Assembly: GCA_963715785.1 (NCBI GenBank)
Contig: OY970276.1
Span: 930,001-994,000, forward strand
Length of the DNA stretch: 64,000 nucleotides
Source: LD21 sp963715785
GTDB lineage: Bacteria > Bacteroidota > Bacteroidia > Bacteroidales > VadinHA17
Direction: 5' to 3'
The notes under the pieces: generated by a model
What the model was told of the DNA's origin: nothing
What the model saw: only the letters and a program-made list of their open reading frames with translations
Databases searched by the model: none
Shown here: piece after piece, positions 57,901 to 61,148 of the stretch
How the letters are laid out: the number at the start of each line of letters is the position of its first letter
How positions within the stretch are numbered: the stretch's first letter is position 1
Program-made: the position numbers and the translations under genes

Positions 57901-58439
57901 ACTCCGGTTATATTACAGTTCGACGTTGCATTCCATGTGGCGGAAGGAATAATGCCACCATCGAGCAAATGGTTATATGCCGAAGAAGCATTAAAACTGA
58001 TTGTCCCTCCCTGACTAATAGTCCCGGAATTATTCACCGTCCCGTTAACGTTTAGATCCGTACCTGACCCATTATTTAATGTAAGCGTCTGACCGGAATT
58101 AATTGTAAGGGTAGCCCCGGTTGCCACAGCCAGCTGATCCAGTGTTACCGAAGCAGTTAGAGTTGCAGTATTTCCGCTACGTATAGTTATTACGCCATCT
58201 GTATATGTAGGAGGAGCTCCCGCAGGACCCCATACTCCATTATATCTCTGCCAGTTTGTTGAGGACACAAAATTTACATCCCCATTAGTCCTATAGTCAC
58301 CATTTGACTGGCTGAAAGATAGAGAAGCCAGCAGCAACCATATTCCAGATATCAGCAATATCTTTCTGATGCCCTTACATTTCAATTTATGAAAAGTAGT
58401 GCTTTTTTGAGAAGCGATATTTACAAATTCAGAAATCAA
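33969..58439 (-). CDS. Giant SprB-like modular surface adhesin with T9SS type-B C-terminal domain (8,156 aa)
   Basis: One uninterrupted frame. Order: signal peptide (about 20-45); beta-helix-like N domain (about 45-620); Ig-like module (ANAGSDVTICKGSS, about 640-715); DUF2341 (about 725-850); LamG/concanavalin domain (about 870-1065); mixed PKD-like modules; six 87-residue repeats (1243-1766); 26x91 (1857-4223); 17x96 (4223-5855); 13-14x102 (5855-7290); about nine SprB repeats (7290-8066). Last comes the gliding-motility-associated sorting domain (ISPNGDLINDVW, VVIFNRWGETLW). It should be exported by T9SS and displayed with the PorP/SprF protein encoded next. The start is non-ATG: TTG 58439, or TTG 58385, which gives a more typical signal peptide (MKCKGIRKILLISG). 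It exceeds SprB of Flavobacterium johnsoniae (about 6,500 residues). Ligand unknown. Confidence 0.93.
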   Translation of the reverse strand: MISEFVNIASQKSTTFHKLKCKGIRKILLISGIWLLLASLSFSQSNGDYRTNGDVNFVSSTNWQRYNGVWGPAGAPPTYTDGVITIRSGNTATLTASVTLDQLAVATGATLTINSGQTLTLNNGSGTDLNVNGTVNNSGTISQGGTISFNASSAYNHLLDGGIIPSATWNATSNCNITGVVASTGMTGFGQTFGNFTWNCSGQTSNFFLESNFTVAGNFFVIGTGTYDQPSHSLRMSNSGTGYTIGVGGNFLVDNSATFKMNNAGGSCLLNIGGNLSINSGNFTIVTGTVNSTVNVAGNFNISGGTLNMKEDPNATTGILTVDGNFTMSGGTITLLDIPLGTGSIVFAGSSPQTYLKTGGFISNNINFTVNNGAILDVGTSIIDGSSGTFTLIAGAGIITAHPQGLSTTAGTGSIQVTGVKTFDAGADYTYDGVAAQLTGNGPSAARNLTINNPSGITLSQFLNVSNLLTMTSGNIVTGLNLLTVTATTPGSLSHISGTIIGKLKRGIGTTGADYLFPVGTSSYYRPAVFNFSTLGLSINITGQFSEISPGSLGPYSDGPVQLDHAYTEGYWNFSSSALTANIYSLSLDGEGFSSYGIDSNSRISGRNALSPTWQAFGSHGTFIPAATITRTGITNLNTTSFDYCFAEGCNITANAGSDVTICKGSSTTLNGSGGGTYSWSPAYGLSNPGISNPVASPSVTTTYTLTVSNGGCVKTDNVVVTVNSLPAAALGYKYQKTISIDHNKVSGGSNLLNFPVLINFSGSNDLKTVTNGGHVENANGYDIIFTDANYNRLDQQVESYSASNGDLIAWVRVPVLSASVNTPILMLYGNPQVVANPSVKTVWKPSYQSVWHMGDDPGGAAPQLKDAAQTNDGTQSGGMITGDLVAGRIGNAIFFDGINDYFNVGTGISPAPRFSEECWIKVGNQSDVGYHGFLGYEPPGGDIQRAPGIWVLSNNRIHAGFGDNISWCAWQTPGPVLTNDNSTWNHLVTTFDGTDYKLYINGAQVFDDNEWAGRIPYNAPIQNIGRVDDYFTGTLDEVRILSEALTPGWISTEYNNQGNPGSFYAVGAENSCSVFSFSGLCSGSAITYSVPNTAGHTYLWTVTGGTPSSNNGNSITVTWNTSGPYSIQLSESDATCTGVSIPYSVVVTAQPVAKDITKLPNVTDVCVTGTVSATFSGGSGGISPVDVFESSVDGASTWQSYVPGSLINSAIAGLNRIQIRTHRTSTGTGCNASSYNIVTWNTVAKPSWDTYSFPVTNLCTGGQVNFSATVKDGLGGTLTWIRSVSSGGAGITVSSPDTPPIGTYYYRPHYVANGQGCSLSDGTETIVTVQADPTWNVISSPTANICTGGTVTFSATLNNAGTGTVQWVRAATSMGVGTIVTSPDSPGLGTYYYRPQYLPGYGGCTLADGTETAVTVHVDPSWNIITFTVTNICVGGSVTFAATLNDAAGGTVQWIRSATSMGPGTIVTSPDSPAAGTYYYRPQYLPGYGGCNLADGTETTVIVQVDPGWNVINSPQTNICIGGSVTFSATLNNSGTGTVQWVRAATSMGVGTIVTSPDSPGLGTYYYRPQYLPGYGGCNLADGTETAVTVNIDPSWNVITAPLTNICVGGSVTFSATLNNAGGGSVQWVRSAISMGAGTIVTSPDSPAAGTYFYRPQYLPGNGGCNLIDGTETAVTVHPDPTWNVITPPATSICLGGSVTFSATLNNPGTGTVQWIRSATSMGPGTIVTSPDSPVAGTYYYRPQYIPGYGGCDLSDGTETQVIVHVFPVLTSSPTPPSICSGSVFSYTPISDQGGTSFSWTRASVAGISPAGPTSGTDSPDETLTNTTVDPISVRYIYTLSANSCTNPTTYNVDVIVSPTAVITSAATASWCNNVSNTYTATSSSSTATFAWTRAVVTGISNLAGSGSTAVITETLVNTTTEPVVVHYLITPSVNGCAGTTFDVAVTVNPTAVITSVATASWCNNVSNTYTATSSSSTATFAWTRAVVTGISNLAGSGSTAVITETLVNTTTEPVVVHYLITPSVNGCAGTTFDVAVTVSPTAVITSPATASWCNNVSNTYTATSSSSTATFAWTRAVVGGISNAAGSGSTAVITETLINITTEPVVVHYLITPSVNGCAGTTFDVAVTVSPTAVITSAATASWCNNVSNTYTATSSSSTATFAWTRAVVGGISNAAGSGSTAVITETLINTTTEPVVVHYLITPSVNGCAGTTFDVAVTVNPTAVITSPATASWCNNVSNTYTATSSSSTATFAWTRAVVAGISNLAGSGSTAVITETLINTTTEPVVVHYLITPSVNGCAGTTFDVAVTVNPTAVITSVATASWCNNVSNTYTATSSSSTATFAWTRAVVTGISNLAGSGSTAVITETLVNTTTEPVVVHYLITPSVNGCPGTTFDVAVTVNPTAVITSPATASWCTNVSNTYTATSSSSTATFAWTRAVVTGISNLAGSGSTAVITETLINTTTEPVVVHYLITPSVNGCAGTTFDVAVTVNPTAVITSAATASWCNNVSNTYTATSSSSTATFAWTRAVVAGISNLAGSGNTAVITETLVNTTTEPVVVHYLITPSVNGCAGTTFDVAVTVNPTAVITSPATASWCNNVSNTYTATSSSSTATFAWTRAVVTGISNLAGSGNTAVITETLVNTTTEPVVVHYLITPSVNGCAGTTFDVAVTVSPTAVITSPATASWCNNVSNTYTATSSSSTATFAWTRAIVAGISNLAGSGSTAVITETLINITTEPVVVHYLITPSVNGCAGTTFDVAVTVSPTAVITSPATASWCNNVSNTYTATSSSSTATFAWTRAIVAGISNLAGSGSTAVITETLINITTEPVVVHYLITPSVNGCAGTTFDVAVTVNPTAVITSPATASWCNNVSNTYTATSSSSTATFAWTRAVVTGISNLAGSGSTAVITETLVNITTEPVVVHYLITPSVNGCAGTTFDVAVTVNPTAVITSAATASWCNNVSNTYTATSSSSTATFAWTRAVVTGISNLAGSGNTAVITETLVNTTTEPVVVHYLITPSVNGCAGTTFDVAVTVSPTAVITSAATASWCNNVSNTYTATSSSSTATFAWTRAVVAGISNLAGSGNTAVITETLVNTTTEPVVVHYLITPSVNGCAGTTFDVAVTVNPTAVITSPATASWCNNVSNTYTATSSSSTATFAWTRAVVTGISNLAGSGSTAVITETLVNTTTEPVVVHYLITPSVNGCAGTTFDVAVTVSPTAVITSPATASWCNNVSNTYTATSSSSTATFAWTRAVVGGISNAAGSGSTAVITETLINITTEPVVVHYLITLSVNGCAGTTFDVAVTVSPTAVITSPATASWCNNVSNTYTATSSSSTATFAWTRAVVTGISNLAGSGNTAVITETLVNTTTEPVVVHYLITPSVNGCAGTTFDVAVTVNPTAVITSAATASWCNNVSNTYTATSSSSTATFAWTRAVVAGISNLAGSGNTAVITETLVNTTTEPVVVHYLITPSVNGCAGTTFDVAVTVNPTAVITSPATASWCNNVSNTYTATSSSSTATFAWTRAIVGGISNLAGSGSTAVITETLVNTTTEPVVVHYLITPSVNGCAGTTFDVAVTVNPTAVITSAATASWCNNVSNTYTATSSSSTATFAWTRAVVTGISNLAGSGSTAVITETLINTTTEPVVVHYLITPSVNGCAGTTFDVAVTVSPTAVITSPATASWCNNVSNTYTATSSSSTATFAWTRAVVTGISNLAGSGNTAVITETLVNTTTEPVVVHYLITPSVNGCAGTTFDVAVTVSPTAVITSPATASWCNNVSNTYTATSSSSTATFAWTRAIVAGISNLAGSGNTAVITETLVNTTTEPVVVHYLITPSVNGCAGTTFDVAVTVSPTAVITSPATASWCNNVSNTYTATSSSSTATFAWTRAIVAGISNLAGSGSTAVITETLINITTEPVVVHYLITPSVNGCAGTTFDVAVTVNPTAVITSAATASWCNNVSNTYTATSSSSTATFAWTRAVVTGISNLAGSGSTAVITETLVNTTTEPVVVHYLITPSVNGCAGTTFDVAVTVSPTAVITSPATASWCNNVSNTYTATSSSSTATFAWTRAIVAGISNLAGSGSTAVITETLINITTEPVVVHYLITPSVNGCAGTTFDVAVTVNPTAVITSAATASWCNNVSNTYTATSSSSTATFAWTRAVVTGISNLAGSGSTAVITETLINTTTNPIDVVYIITPNVNGCIGTPFNLTITVNPTGEVEQPASEVVCNGDNTTAVNFTTVNTGGVTTYTWTNDNTSIGLAASGTGDIASFTAINAGTSPVVATIVVTPHFSGGGKMCDGPTKTFTITVSPTGEVEQPASEVVCNGDNTTAVNFTTINTGGVTTYTWTNDNTSIGLAASGTGDIASFTAINTGTAPVVATIVVTPHFSGGGKMCDGPTKTFTITVNPTGEVEQPASEVVCNGDNTTAVNFTTINTGGVTTYTWTNDNTSIGLAASGTGDIASFTAINTGTAPVVATIVVTPHFSGGGKMCDGPTKTFTITVNPTGEVEQPASEVVCNGDNTTAVNFSTINTGGVTTYTWTNDNTSIGLAASGTGDIASFTAINTGTAPVLATIVVTPHFSGGGKMCDGPTKTFTITVNPTGEVEQPASEVVCNGDNTTAVNFTTINTGGVTTYTWTNDNTSIGLAASGTGDIASFTAINAGTAPVVATIVVTPHFSGGGKMCDGPTKIFTITVNPTGEVEQPASEVVCNGDNTTAVNFTTINTGGVTTYTWTNDNTSIGLAASGTGDIASFTAINNGTSPVVATIVVTPHFSGGGKMCDGPTKTFTITVNPTGEVEQPASEVVCNGDNTTAVNFTTINTGGVTTYTWTNDNTSIGLAASGTGDIASFTAINTGTSPVVATIVVTPHFSGGGKMCDGPTKTFTITVNPTGEVEQPASEVVCNGDNTTAVNFTTINTGGVTTYTWTNDNTSIGLAASGTGDIASFTAINTGTAPVVATIVVTPHFSGGGKMCDGPTKTFTITVNPTGEVEQPASEVVCNGDNTTAVNFTTINTGGVTTYTWTNDNTSIGLAASGTGDIASFTAINTGTAPEVATIVVTPHFSGGGKMCDGPTKTFTITVNPTGEVEQPASEVVCNGDNTTAVNFTTINTGGVTTYTWTNDNTSIGLAVSGTGDIASFTAINTGTAPVLATIVVTPHFSGGGKMCDGPTKTFTITVNPTGEVEQPASEVVCNGDNTTAVNFTTVNTGGVTTYTWTNDNTSIGLAASGTGDIASFTAINTGTAPVVATIVVTPHFSGGGKMCDGPTKTFTITVNPTGEVEQPASEVVCNGDNTTAVNFTTINTGGVTTYTWTNDNTSIGLAASGTGDIASFTAINTGTAPVVATIVVTPHFSGGGKMCDGPTKTFTITVNPTGEVEQPASEVVCNGDNTTAVNFTTINTGGVTTYTWTNDNTSIGLAASGTGDIASFTAINTGTSPVVATIVVTPHFSGGGKMCDGPTKTFTITVNPTGEVEQPASEVVCNGDNTTAVNFTTVNTGGVTTYTWTNDNTSIGLAASGTGDIASFTAINTGTAPVVATIVVTPHFSGGGKMCDGPTKTFTITVNPTGEVEQPASEVVCNGDNTTAVNFSTINTGGVTTYTWTNDNTSIGLAASGTGDIASFTAINTGTAPEVATIVVTPHFSGGGKMCDGPTKTFTITVNPTGEVEQPASEVVCNGDNTTAVNFTTINTGGVTTYTWTNDNTSIGLAASGTGDIASFTAINTGTAPVVATIVVTPHFSGGGKMCDGPTKTFTITVNPTGEVEQPASEVVCNGDNTTAVNFTTINTGGVTTYTWTNDNTSIGLAASGTGDIASFTAINTGTAPVVATIVVTPHFSGGGKMCDGPTKTFTITVNPTPEVIPDKLNQTICNDGTTSITLGSPSTFTSGVITFDYTVTATGGVTGYTSPVNGLPKDFVISDVLHNPTDSPQTVTYTIVPISPTGCSSGPAIDVIVTVEPTPQVVPGTLSQSICNDFPTSILLTSPSTFSSGVITFKYTVVATGGVTGFTTPVEGLPNNFVISDVLHNPTDAPQTVTYTIIPVSPGGCADGPSKTVVVIVEPTPQVVPDDLTKLICNDEAVNVTLTSPSTFSSGAITFNYTVVATGGVTGFTTPLTGLPNNYIISDVLHNPTDAPQTVTYTIIPVSPTGCPDGPAKIVTITVDPTPQVVPSALTQNICNNGTTSIVLTSPSTFASGAITFNYTVVATGGVTGFVTPVTGLNNNFVISDVLNNPTDAPQTVTYTIVPISPRGCPAGPSVDVVVTVEPTPQVVPSTLAQTICNDAATDIVLSSPSIFTNGVITFNYTVVATGGVTGFTTPVTGLPNNYVIADILHNPTDQPQTVIYTVVPISPECSANDPIKIITVTVNPTPKVVPDTLSKTICNDASVAVTLGSPSTFTSGFITFNYTVVATGGVTGFATPVTGLPKDFVISDILHNPTDAPQTVTYTIIPVSPTGCPDGPAKEVVITVDPTPQVIPDKLTQTICNDAATNVILESPSTFKTGLITFNYTVVATGGVTGFTTPVTGLPNNYVIADVLHNPTDAPQTVTYTIVPVSPAGCPDGPAKTVVITVNPTPQVVPDNFTQTICNDGTTNVKLVSPSTFTSGVITFNYTVTATGGVTGFTTPVIGLPNNYVISDILHNPTDAPQTVTYTIVPVSPTGCPSGPAKVVVITVDPTPQVIPDKLTQTICNDAATNVVLESPSTFNTGLITFNYTVVATGGVTGFTTPVTGLPNNYVIDDVLHNPTDAPQTVTYTIVPVSPAGCPDGPAKTVIITVNPTPQVVPDKFTQTICNDGTTSVKLVSPSTFTSGVITFNYTVTAAGGVTGFTTPVVGLPNNYVIADILHNPTDAPQTVTYTIVPVSPTGCPSGPVKVVIITVNPTPQVVPVVPVPIICNDGTTNITLGSPSTFTSGVISFDYTVTSTGGVTGYTTPVTGLPKNHVISDVLHNPTDAPQTVTYTIIPISPNGCSAGPAKIVVITVNPTPQVVPDKLTQTICNDDTTSVTLGSPSTFSSGFITFNYTVTATGGVTGFITPVTGLPKNHIIADILHNPSDAPQTVTYTIVPISPTGCSPGPFKIVTITVNPTPRIFPIPDNTTQCDSLTTNILLHSPSTFTTGLISFKYTVTSTGSVTGYSTPINGLPNNQTIADKLINRTDHFQTVTYSFVPVSPTGCSDGPVRNVTVTVNPTPRVIPLNISNLKADSSICSGGTTALQLTTPTVMTSGSIRFDYNVSVTGGGSLTGSTTPEINRIPNYIIGFPYQNSSDTIQSVYYYITPRVDNAICVPGRRVTSEIKVHARPLQSILVTKPLTCSGGAGLAELTAIISKGANPYHIIWDGPVGYHKVDSLTIKNLSSGKYVARVTDNLGCNRKDSISIVPVTARAYISADVIPPGNYNISCIGSTDGRILVSVTGGITPPYNFWLLKNDHDTLYSGVFTNNLNLSDPSTYEYYNNLGAGSYTLIIRDVNSCENVNRIVFRVPLPISARIQNSLKTGGYNISCKGYNDGSAWVVLPPTGGRGGYTYRWYTLDGIIPGPVINSQIDSLIAGTYYVEIKDVLGCSQTFSTVITEPDGMQLSGSVVSKSPDGNYNISCNGGNDGSISLNIIGGSGNYVFYWTGPSSFTATTKDISGLKAGDYNCTVTDVNGCLLAPAPAFHLTEPTPLTVASVNTSQSTDGAYNINCNGANSGWISITISGGSTGNYVYNWSTSDGSGIVNGQKDQNSLTAGTYHLVVTDLNNCVTTRDITLTQAPAIVTQLTSTDITCESSDFSNGSISMTVSGGIAPYTYLWSNNAVTKDITGLTAGTYIVTITDSNGCVRIDSARVNLPPALNYTKSISDYNGYNISCNGLSNGFINVDPTTGSAPFIYTWTGPEGFTASTKNISNLKAGEYQLLIVDDSKCKASETFNMTEPGPLELNYTLSSSTAGGFNINCAGESTGSIEITIANQVKTVDYLWADGIFGQTRTNLPAGTYNVIITDANNCHASAAITITQPDSMKLTFGIVQPLCPDKPDGRIDANVTGGYKVNDYYYRWSDNSSNSYLANIPEGFYKVLVTDLNGCSVKDSIRVIAQNESCLSIPNAISPNGDLINDVWNIGYKELYPSMEVVIFNRWGETLWRSEKGYPRPWDGTSNGESLPIDSYHYIIDLHNGSKPIVGNVTIVR
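34240..36569 (-). repeat. About nine SprB-type repeats in the adhesin C-terminal region
   Basis: Modules of roughly 75-95 residues share NISCNG near the start, GGxxPYxYxW in the middle and AGTYxVxITDxNGC near the end, the SprB repeat signature. Unlike the upstream arrays they are well diverged at DNA level, so they look older. They directly precede the sorting domain. Confidence 0.82.
36570..40873 (-). repeat. 13-14 PKD-like repeats of about 102 residues (family C)
   Basis: Units run from TPQVVPDKLTQTICND to GCPDGPAKTVVITV, about 306 bp each, for 13 clear copies between about 36,896 and 40,873. A divergent fourteenth lies at the C-terminal end. Protein similarity is high but the DNA differs at many third positions, so this array is older or less homogenised than families A and B. 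Two cysteines per unit (ICND and GCPDG). Confidence 0.85.
40874..45769 (-). repeat. 17 near-identical 288-bp repeats (family B, 96 aa)
   Basis: Seventeen consecutive units start at PTGEVEQPASEVVCNGD and end at KMCDGPTKTFTITV, all exactly 288 bp. DNA identity between units is very high, with only a few variable positions per copy. Shared rare variants recur 6 units (1,728 bp) and 11 units (3,168 bp) apart, showing block duplication or conversion. Two cysteines per unit. Confidence 0.92.
45770..52867 (-). repeat. 26 near-identical 273-bp repeats (family A, 91 aa)
   Basis: Twenty-six consecutive units start at PTAVITS and end at GTTFDVAVTV, all 273 bp. Variation is limited to few sites (VVTG/VVAG/VVGG/IVAG; SNLAG/SNAAG; VNTTT/INITT; NP/SP). 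The last unit before family B diverges in its second half (NPIDVVYIITPNVNGC). Two cysteines per unit (SWCNN and NGCAG). By eye the array is more GC-rich than its surroundings. Confidence 0.92.
53145..54711 (-). repeat. Six 261-bp repeats (family D, 87 aa)
   Basis: Six units run from WNVITPPATNIC to GGCNLADGTETAVTV. The first (KPSWDTYSFPVTNLC) is the most diverged. Units 2-6 are similar but have many silent differences, unlike families A and B. Two cysteines per unit. Confidence 0.85.
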
Positions 58440-58821
58440 TCTCTCAGGTTAGGTAAAATACAAATAAAACTATTGTCCGACCCTAAACTCATTTTTTTTT
58501 AAGATCAGCCAATATTTAAAATTATATTCTGTTCCGTTCCAACAAATATAAACGGAGTCAACTATTCACTTATTTCAAGACTAAAAATTATTCAGCAAGG
58601 TTGCACTGCTCTAACCAATTAATAATTAGTTAAAGATAAAAAATATTTAAAACCCGGGCCTATAATTTTGACCAATGAAATTATTTACTTTGACAGTAAA
58701 TATTTTGATTACTCATGATCTATCATTTTCTTCAAAAGAAAAAGTAAAGCAAATAGCTTACTAAAAGCCTGGTGCTCAAGCTTTAGCAATGTAATATTGA
58801 AATAATTAAACGGAAGAAATG
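58440..58821. other. 382-bp gene-free region upstream of the adhesin gene
   Basis: An AT-rich gap between queA (ending at 58822) and the adhesin start, both on the minus strand. It should contain the adhesin promoter, but I see no exact TTTG-N19-TAnnTTTG match on the minus strand. A perfect inverted repeat, TATTTACT-N5-AGTAAATA, lies at 58682-58702. No ORF, tRNA or GC-rich terminator is visible. Confidence 0.5.
58682..58702. repeat. 8-bp inverted repeat upstream of adhesin gene
   Basis: TATTTACT and AGTAAATA flank a 5-bp centre (TTGAC). The stem is AT-only apart from two C-G pairs, so it is a weak terminator; a protein-binding site or part of the adhesin control region is possible. Confidence 0.35.
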
Positions 58822-59871
58822 TCAGATAATCAGCATGGCATCTCCGTAGGTACCAAAACGGTATTTCTCCTTTACCGCCACTTTATATGCATCAAAAAGC
58901 AGATCATAACCTGCAAATGCTGATACCATCATCAAAAGCGTGGAATAAGGAAGATGAAAATTACTTATCATCATATCGGGTACCTTAAAGTCATACGGAG
59001 GAAAAATAAACTTATTTGTCCAACCATCAAATGGCTTGAGGTAGCCGTCTGTTGATACAGAGCTTTCAAGGGTTCTTACAACGGTTGTCCCAACAGCACA
59101 TATCCTGTATTTATTATCTTTTGCTTTGTTTACTATATTGGCTGACTCTTCGGTAATCAGGATCCTTTCTGAATCAACCTTATGCTTGGTAAGGTCTTCC
59201 ACATCAACACTCCTGAAGTTGCCCAGGCCGACATGAAGTGTAATTTCTGCAAAATCGACACCAATAATTTCCAGCTTCTTGAGAAGTTCCCTGCTGAAGT
59301 GCAATCCTGCAGTAGGTGCTGCAACAGCACCTTCATATTTTGCAAATATTGTCTGATATCTCTCACTATCTTCAGGCTCAACCTTTCTGTTGATAAATTT
59401 CGGCAGCGGTGTTTCACCCAGACTGTAGAGGGTTTTCTTAAATTCTTCATATGAACCATCAAAAAGGAATCTGAGAGTTCTTCCCCTTGACGTTGTATTA
59501 TCGATGACCTCTGCAACCAGAAGATCATCCTCACCAAAATACAGCTTATTGCCTATTCTGATTTTCCTGGCTGGATCTACCAGCACATCCCATAATCTTT
59601 GTTCCCTGTTTAATTCCCGTAAAAGGAATACTTCAATTTCAGCACCGGTTTTCTCCTTATTGCCATATAATCTTGCGGGGAAAACTTTTGTATTATTGAA
59701 AACGAGAACATCATTCTCACGAAAATATTCTGTAATGTCTTTAAAAATCTTGTGTTGAAGCTCTCCGCTTTTTCTGTTAACAACCAATAATCTCGATTCA
59801 TCCCTGTTTGGAGTAGGATAAAGCGCAATGAGCTCCTGTGGCAAATTATACCTGAATTGTGATAGTTTCAT
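58822..59871 (-). CDS. queA: S-adenosylmethionine:tRNA ribosyltransferase-isomerase
   Basis: Transfers and isomerises the ribosyl moiety of SAM onto 7-aminomethyl-7-deazaguanine in tRNA, giving epoxyqueuosine. The 349 residues match the family. Signatures: FRYNLPQELIALYPTPNRDESRLLV at the N terminus (residues 5-29), FNNTKVFPARLYG, APTAGLHFSRELL and ITLHVGLGNFRSV. The C-terminal SNFHLPYSTLLMMVSAFAG is also standard. It lies 119 bp after truB on the same strand and is followed by the adhesin gene 382 bp later. Confidence 0.96.
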   Translation of the reverse strand: MKLSQFRYNLPQELIALYPTPNRDESRLLVVNRKSGELQHKIFKDITEYFRENDVLVFNNTKVFPARLYGNKEKTGAEIEVFLLRELNREQRLWDVLVDPARKIRIGNKLYFGEDDLLVAEVIDNTTSRGRTLRFLFDGSYEEFKKTLYSLGETPLPKFINRKVEPEDSERYQTIFAKYEGAVAAPTAGLHFSRELLKKLEIIGVDFAEITLHVGLGNFRSVDVEDLTKHKVDSERILITEESANIVNKAKDNKYRICAVGTTVVRTLESSVSTDGYLKPFDGWTNKFIFPPYDFKVPDMMISNFHLPYSTLLMMVSAFAGYDLLFDAYKVAVKEKYRFGTYGDAMLII

Positions 59872-59990
59872 AATAAATAAATAATCATTTTAAATTAAAG
59901 AAGTCCTTTATACGTATTAATATCTAATTTGTTTCATCCGGGAGTATAATTTTTTAAAAAAACTTAAAGGACCAAATATCTCGGTGACTG

Positions 59991-60728
59991 TCATGAATTA
60001 GTATTCGTCTCAGAACACCTTTTTATGTTCATTTGTTCGATATGATCCTTAAATTTATCAAGATTAAAGGCATTCTTCACCTTATAATCGCCAATAGCTG
60101 TTCTCTCGAGTGCAGATAAATAACTTCCGCTTTTTAAAGCCACGCCCAGATCTCTTGCAAACGACCGGATATAAGTCCCTTTACTGCATACAATTCTGAT
60201 TCTTATTTCAGGCATCTCAAAAGAGAGAAGTTCGATCTCCCGGAAATTAACTGTCACCGGCTCAAGCTTTTTCTCTATCCCTTTCCTGGCAAATTCATAT
60301 GCTCTTTTGCCTGAAATAAATTTGGCTGAGTACATTGGCGGCTGTTGAGCCTGCTCGCCAATAAAACCCTGAAGAGTCTGCTTCACCAGCTCTTCAGTAA
60401 TATGCTCCGTAGGATATTGTCCGTCCGTCGCAGTTTCAAGATCGAAGGAAGGAGTCGTCTCTCCCAGGTGAAAGGCAGCAACATATTCTTTATCAAGATC
60501 ACGGAATTCATCGATCTTCTTTGTGGCCTTTCCCGTACAGATTATCATCAGCCCGCTTGCGAGAGGGTCAAGCGTTCCGGCATGACCTACTTTTATTTTC
60601 TTCAGGCCAAAGGTACTTCTGATCATTATCCTTACCTTGTTTACCAGATCGAATGAGGTCCAATAAACAGGCTTATCAAACAATAATATTTGCCCTTCTT
60701 CAAAAACTGTTACTTTGTCAGATGACAT
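59991..60728 (-). CDS. truB: tRNA pseudouridine-55 synthase
   Basis: Makes pseudouridine at position 55 of the tRNA T-loop. The catalytic aspartate is in GHAGTLDPLASG (about residues 48-59). Other TruB blocks are LLFDKPVYWTSFDLVNKVR, QQPPMYSAKFISGKRAYE and CSKGTYIRSFARDLG. Length 245 is typical of Bacteroidota TruB, which lacks a long PUA domain. It precedes queA in the direction of transcription and follows DUF3098 across a 153-bp gap where uppP would normally be found. Confidence 0.95.
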   Translation of the reverse strand: MSSDKVTVFEEGQILLFDKPVYWTSFDLVNKVRIMIRSTFGLKKIKVGHAGTLDPLASGLMIICTGKATKKIDEFRDLDKEYVAAFHLGETTPSFDLETATDGQYPTEHITEELVKQTLQGFIGEQAQQPPMYSAKFISGKRAYEFARKGIEKKLEPVTVNFREIELLSFEMPEIRIRIVCSKGTYIRSFARDLGVALKSGSYLSALERTAIGDYKVKNAFNLDKFKDHIEQMNIKRCSETNTNS

Positions 60729-60881
60729 TAAGATCAGATAAAATTATGAAAATTCTGATTATAACAGAGAATTTGTCCGAAACCCTGAATGATCTGTATT
60801 GCAGACTGGTAAAAATTACAAAGATTTCCGGTCCGGTATGGAAATCATTTCTTCAGATTTAATATTTCTTTACTGAAGAAT

Positions 60882-61142
60882 TTATTCCTTATCCGTCTCA
60901 CGGGGCTTTTTCATAATCGCCCATATTTCGAATATAAAACCTGCCAGCACAACTATCGGTGCCAGCGTTATACGGCGGAAGCTGAAAATATTATCACTGA
61001 ATTTTTCAGGACTTGGCGATTTGCCTCCAAGCATTAAAAGAAAGCCAATTACAATAATGGCAAACCCAATTGCCAGTAATTTGTAATTTTCGCGGCCAAG
61101 CGCAAAATTCAGTTTTTCTTTATTTTCGTTTTTTGTGCTCAT
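60882..61142 (-). CDS. DUF3098-family small membrane protein
   Basis: An 86-residue protein with two hydrophobic helices (about residues 23-42 and 58-76) joined by a short loop (GGKSPSPEKFSDNIFSFRR). The start region KLNFALGRENYKLLAIGF matches the DUF3098 family, which is nearly always encoded next to ftsX in Bacteroidota. It starts 6 bp after the ftsX stop. Function is unknown; a role with FtsX or undecaprenyl metabolism is suggested only by neighbourhood. Confidence 0.85.
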   Translation of the reverse strand: MSTKNENKEKLNFALGRENYKLLAIGFAIIVIGFLLMLGGKSPSPEKFSDNIFSFRRITLAPIVVLAGFIFEIWAIMKKPRETDKE

Positions 61143-61148
61143 AATAAA

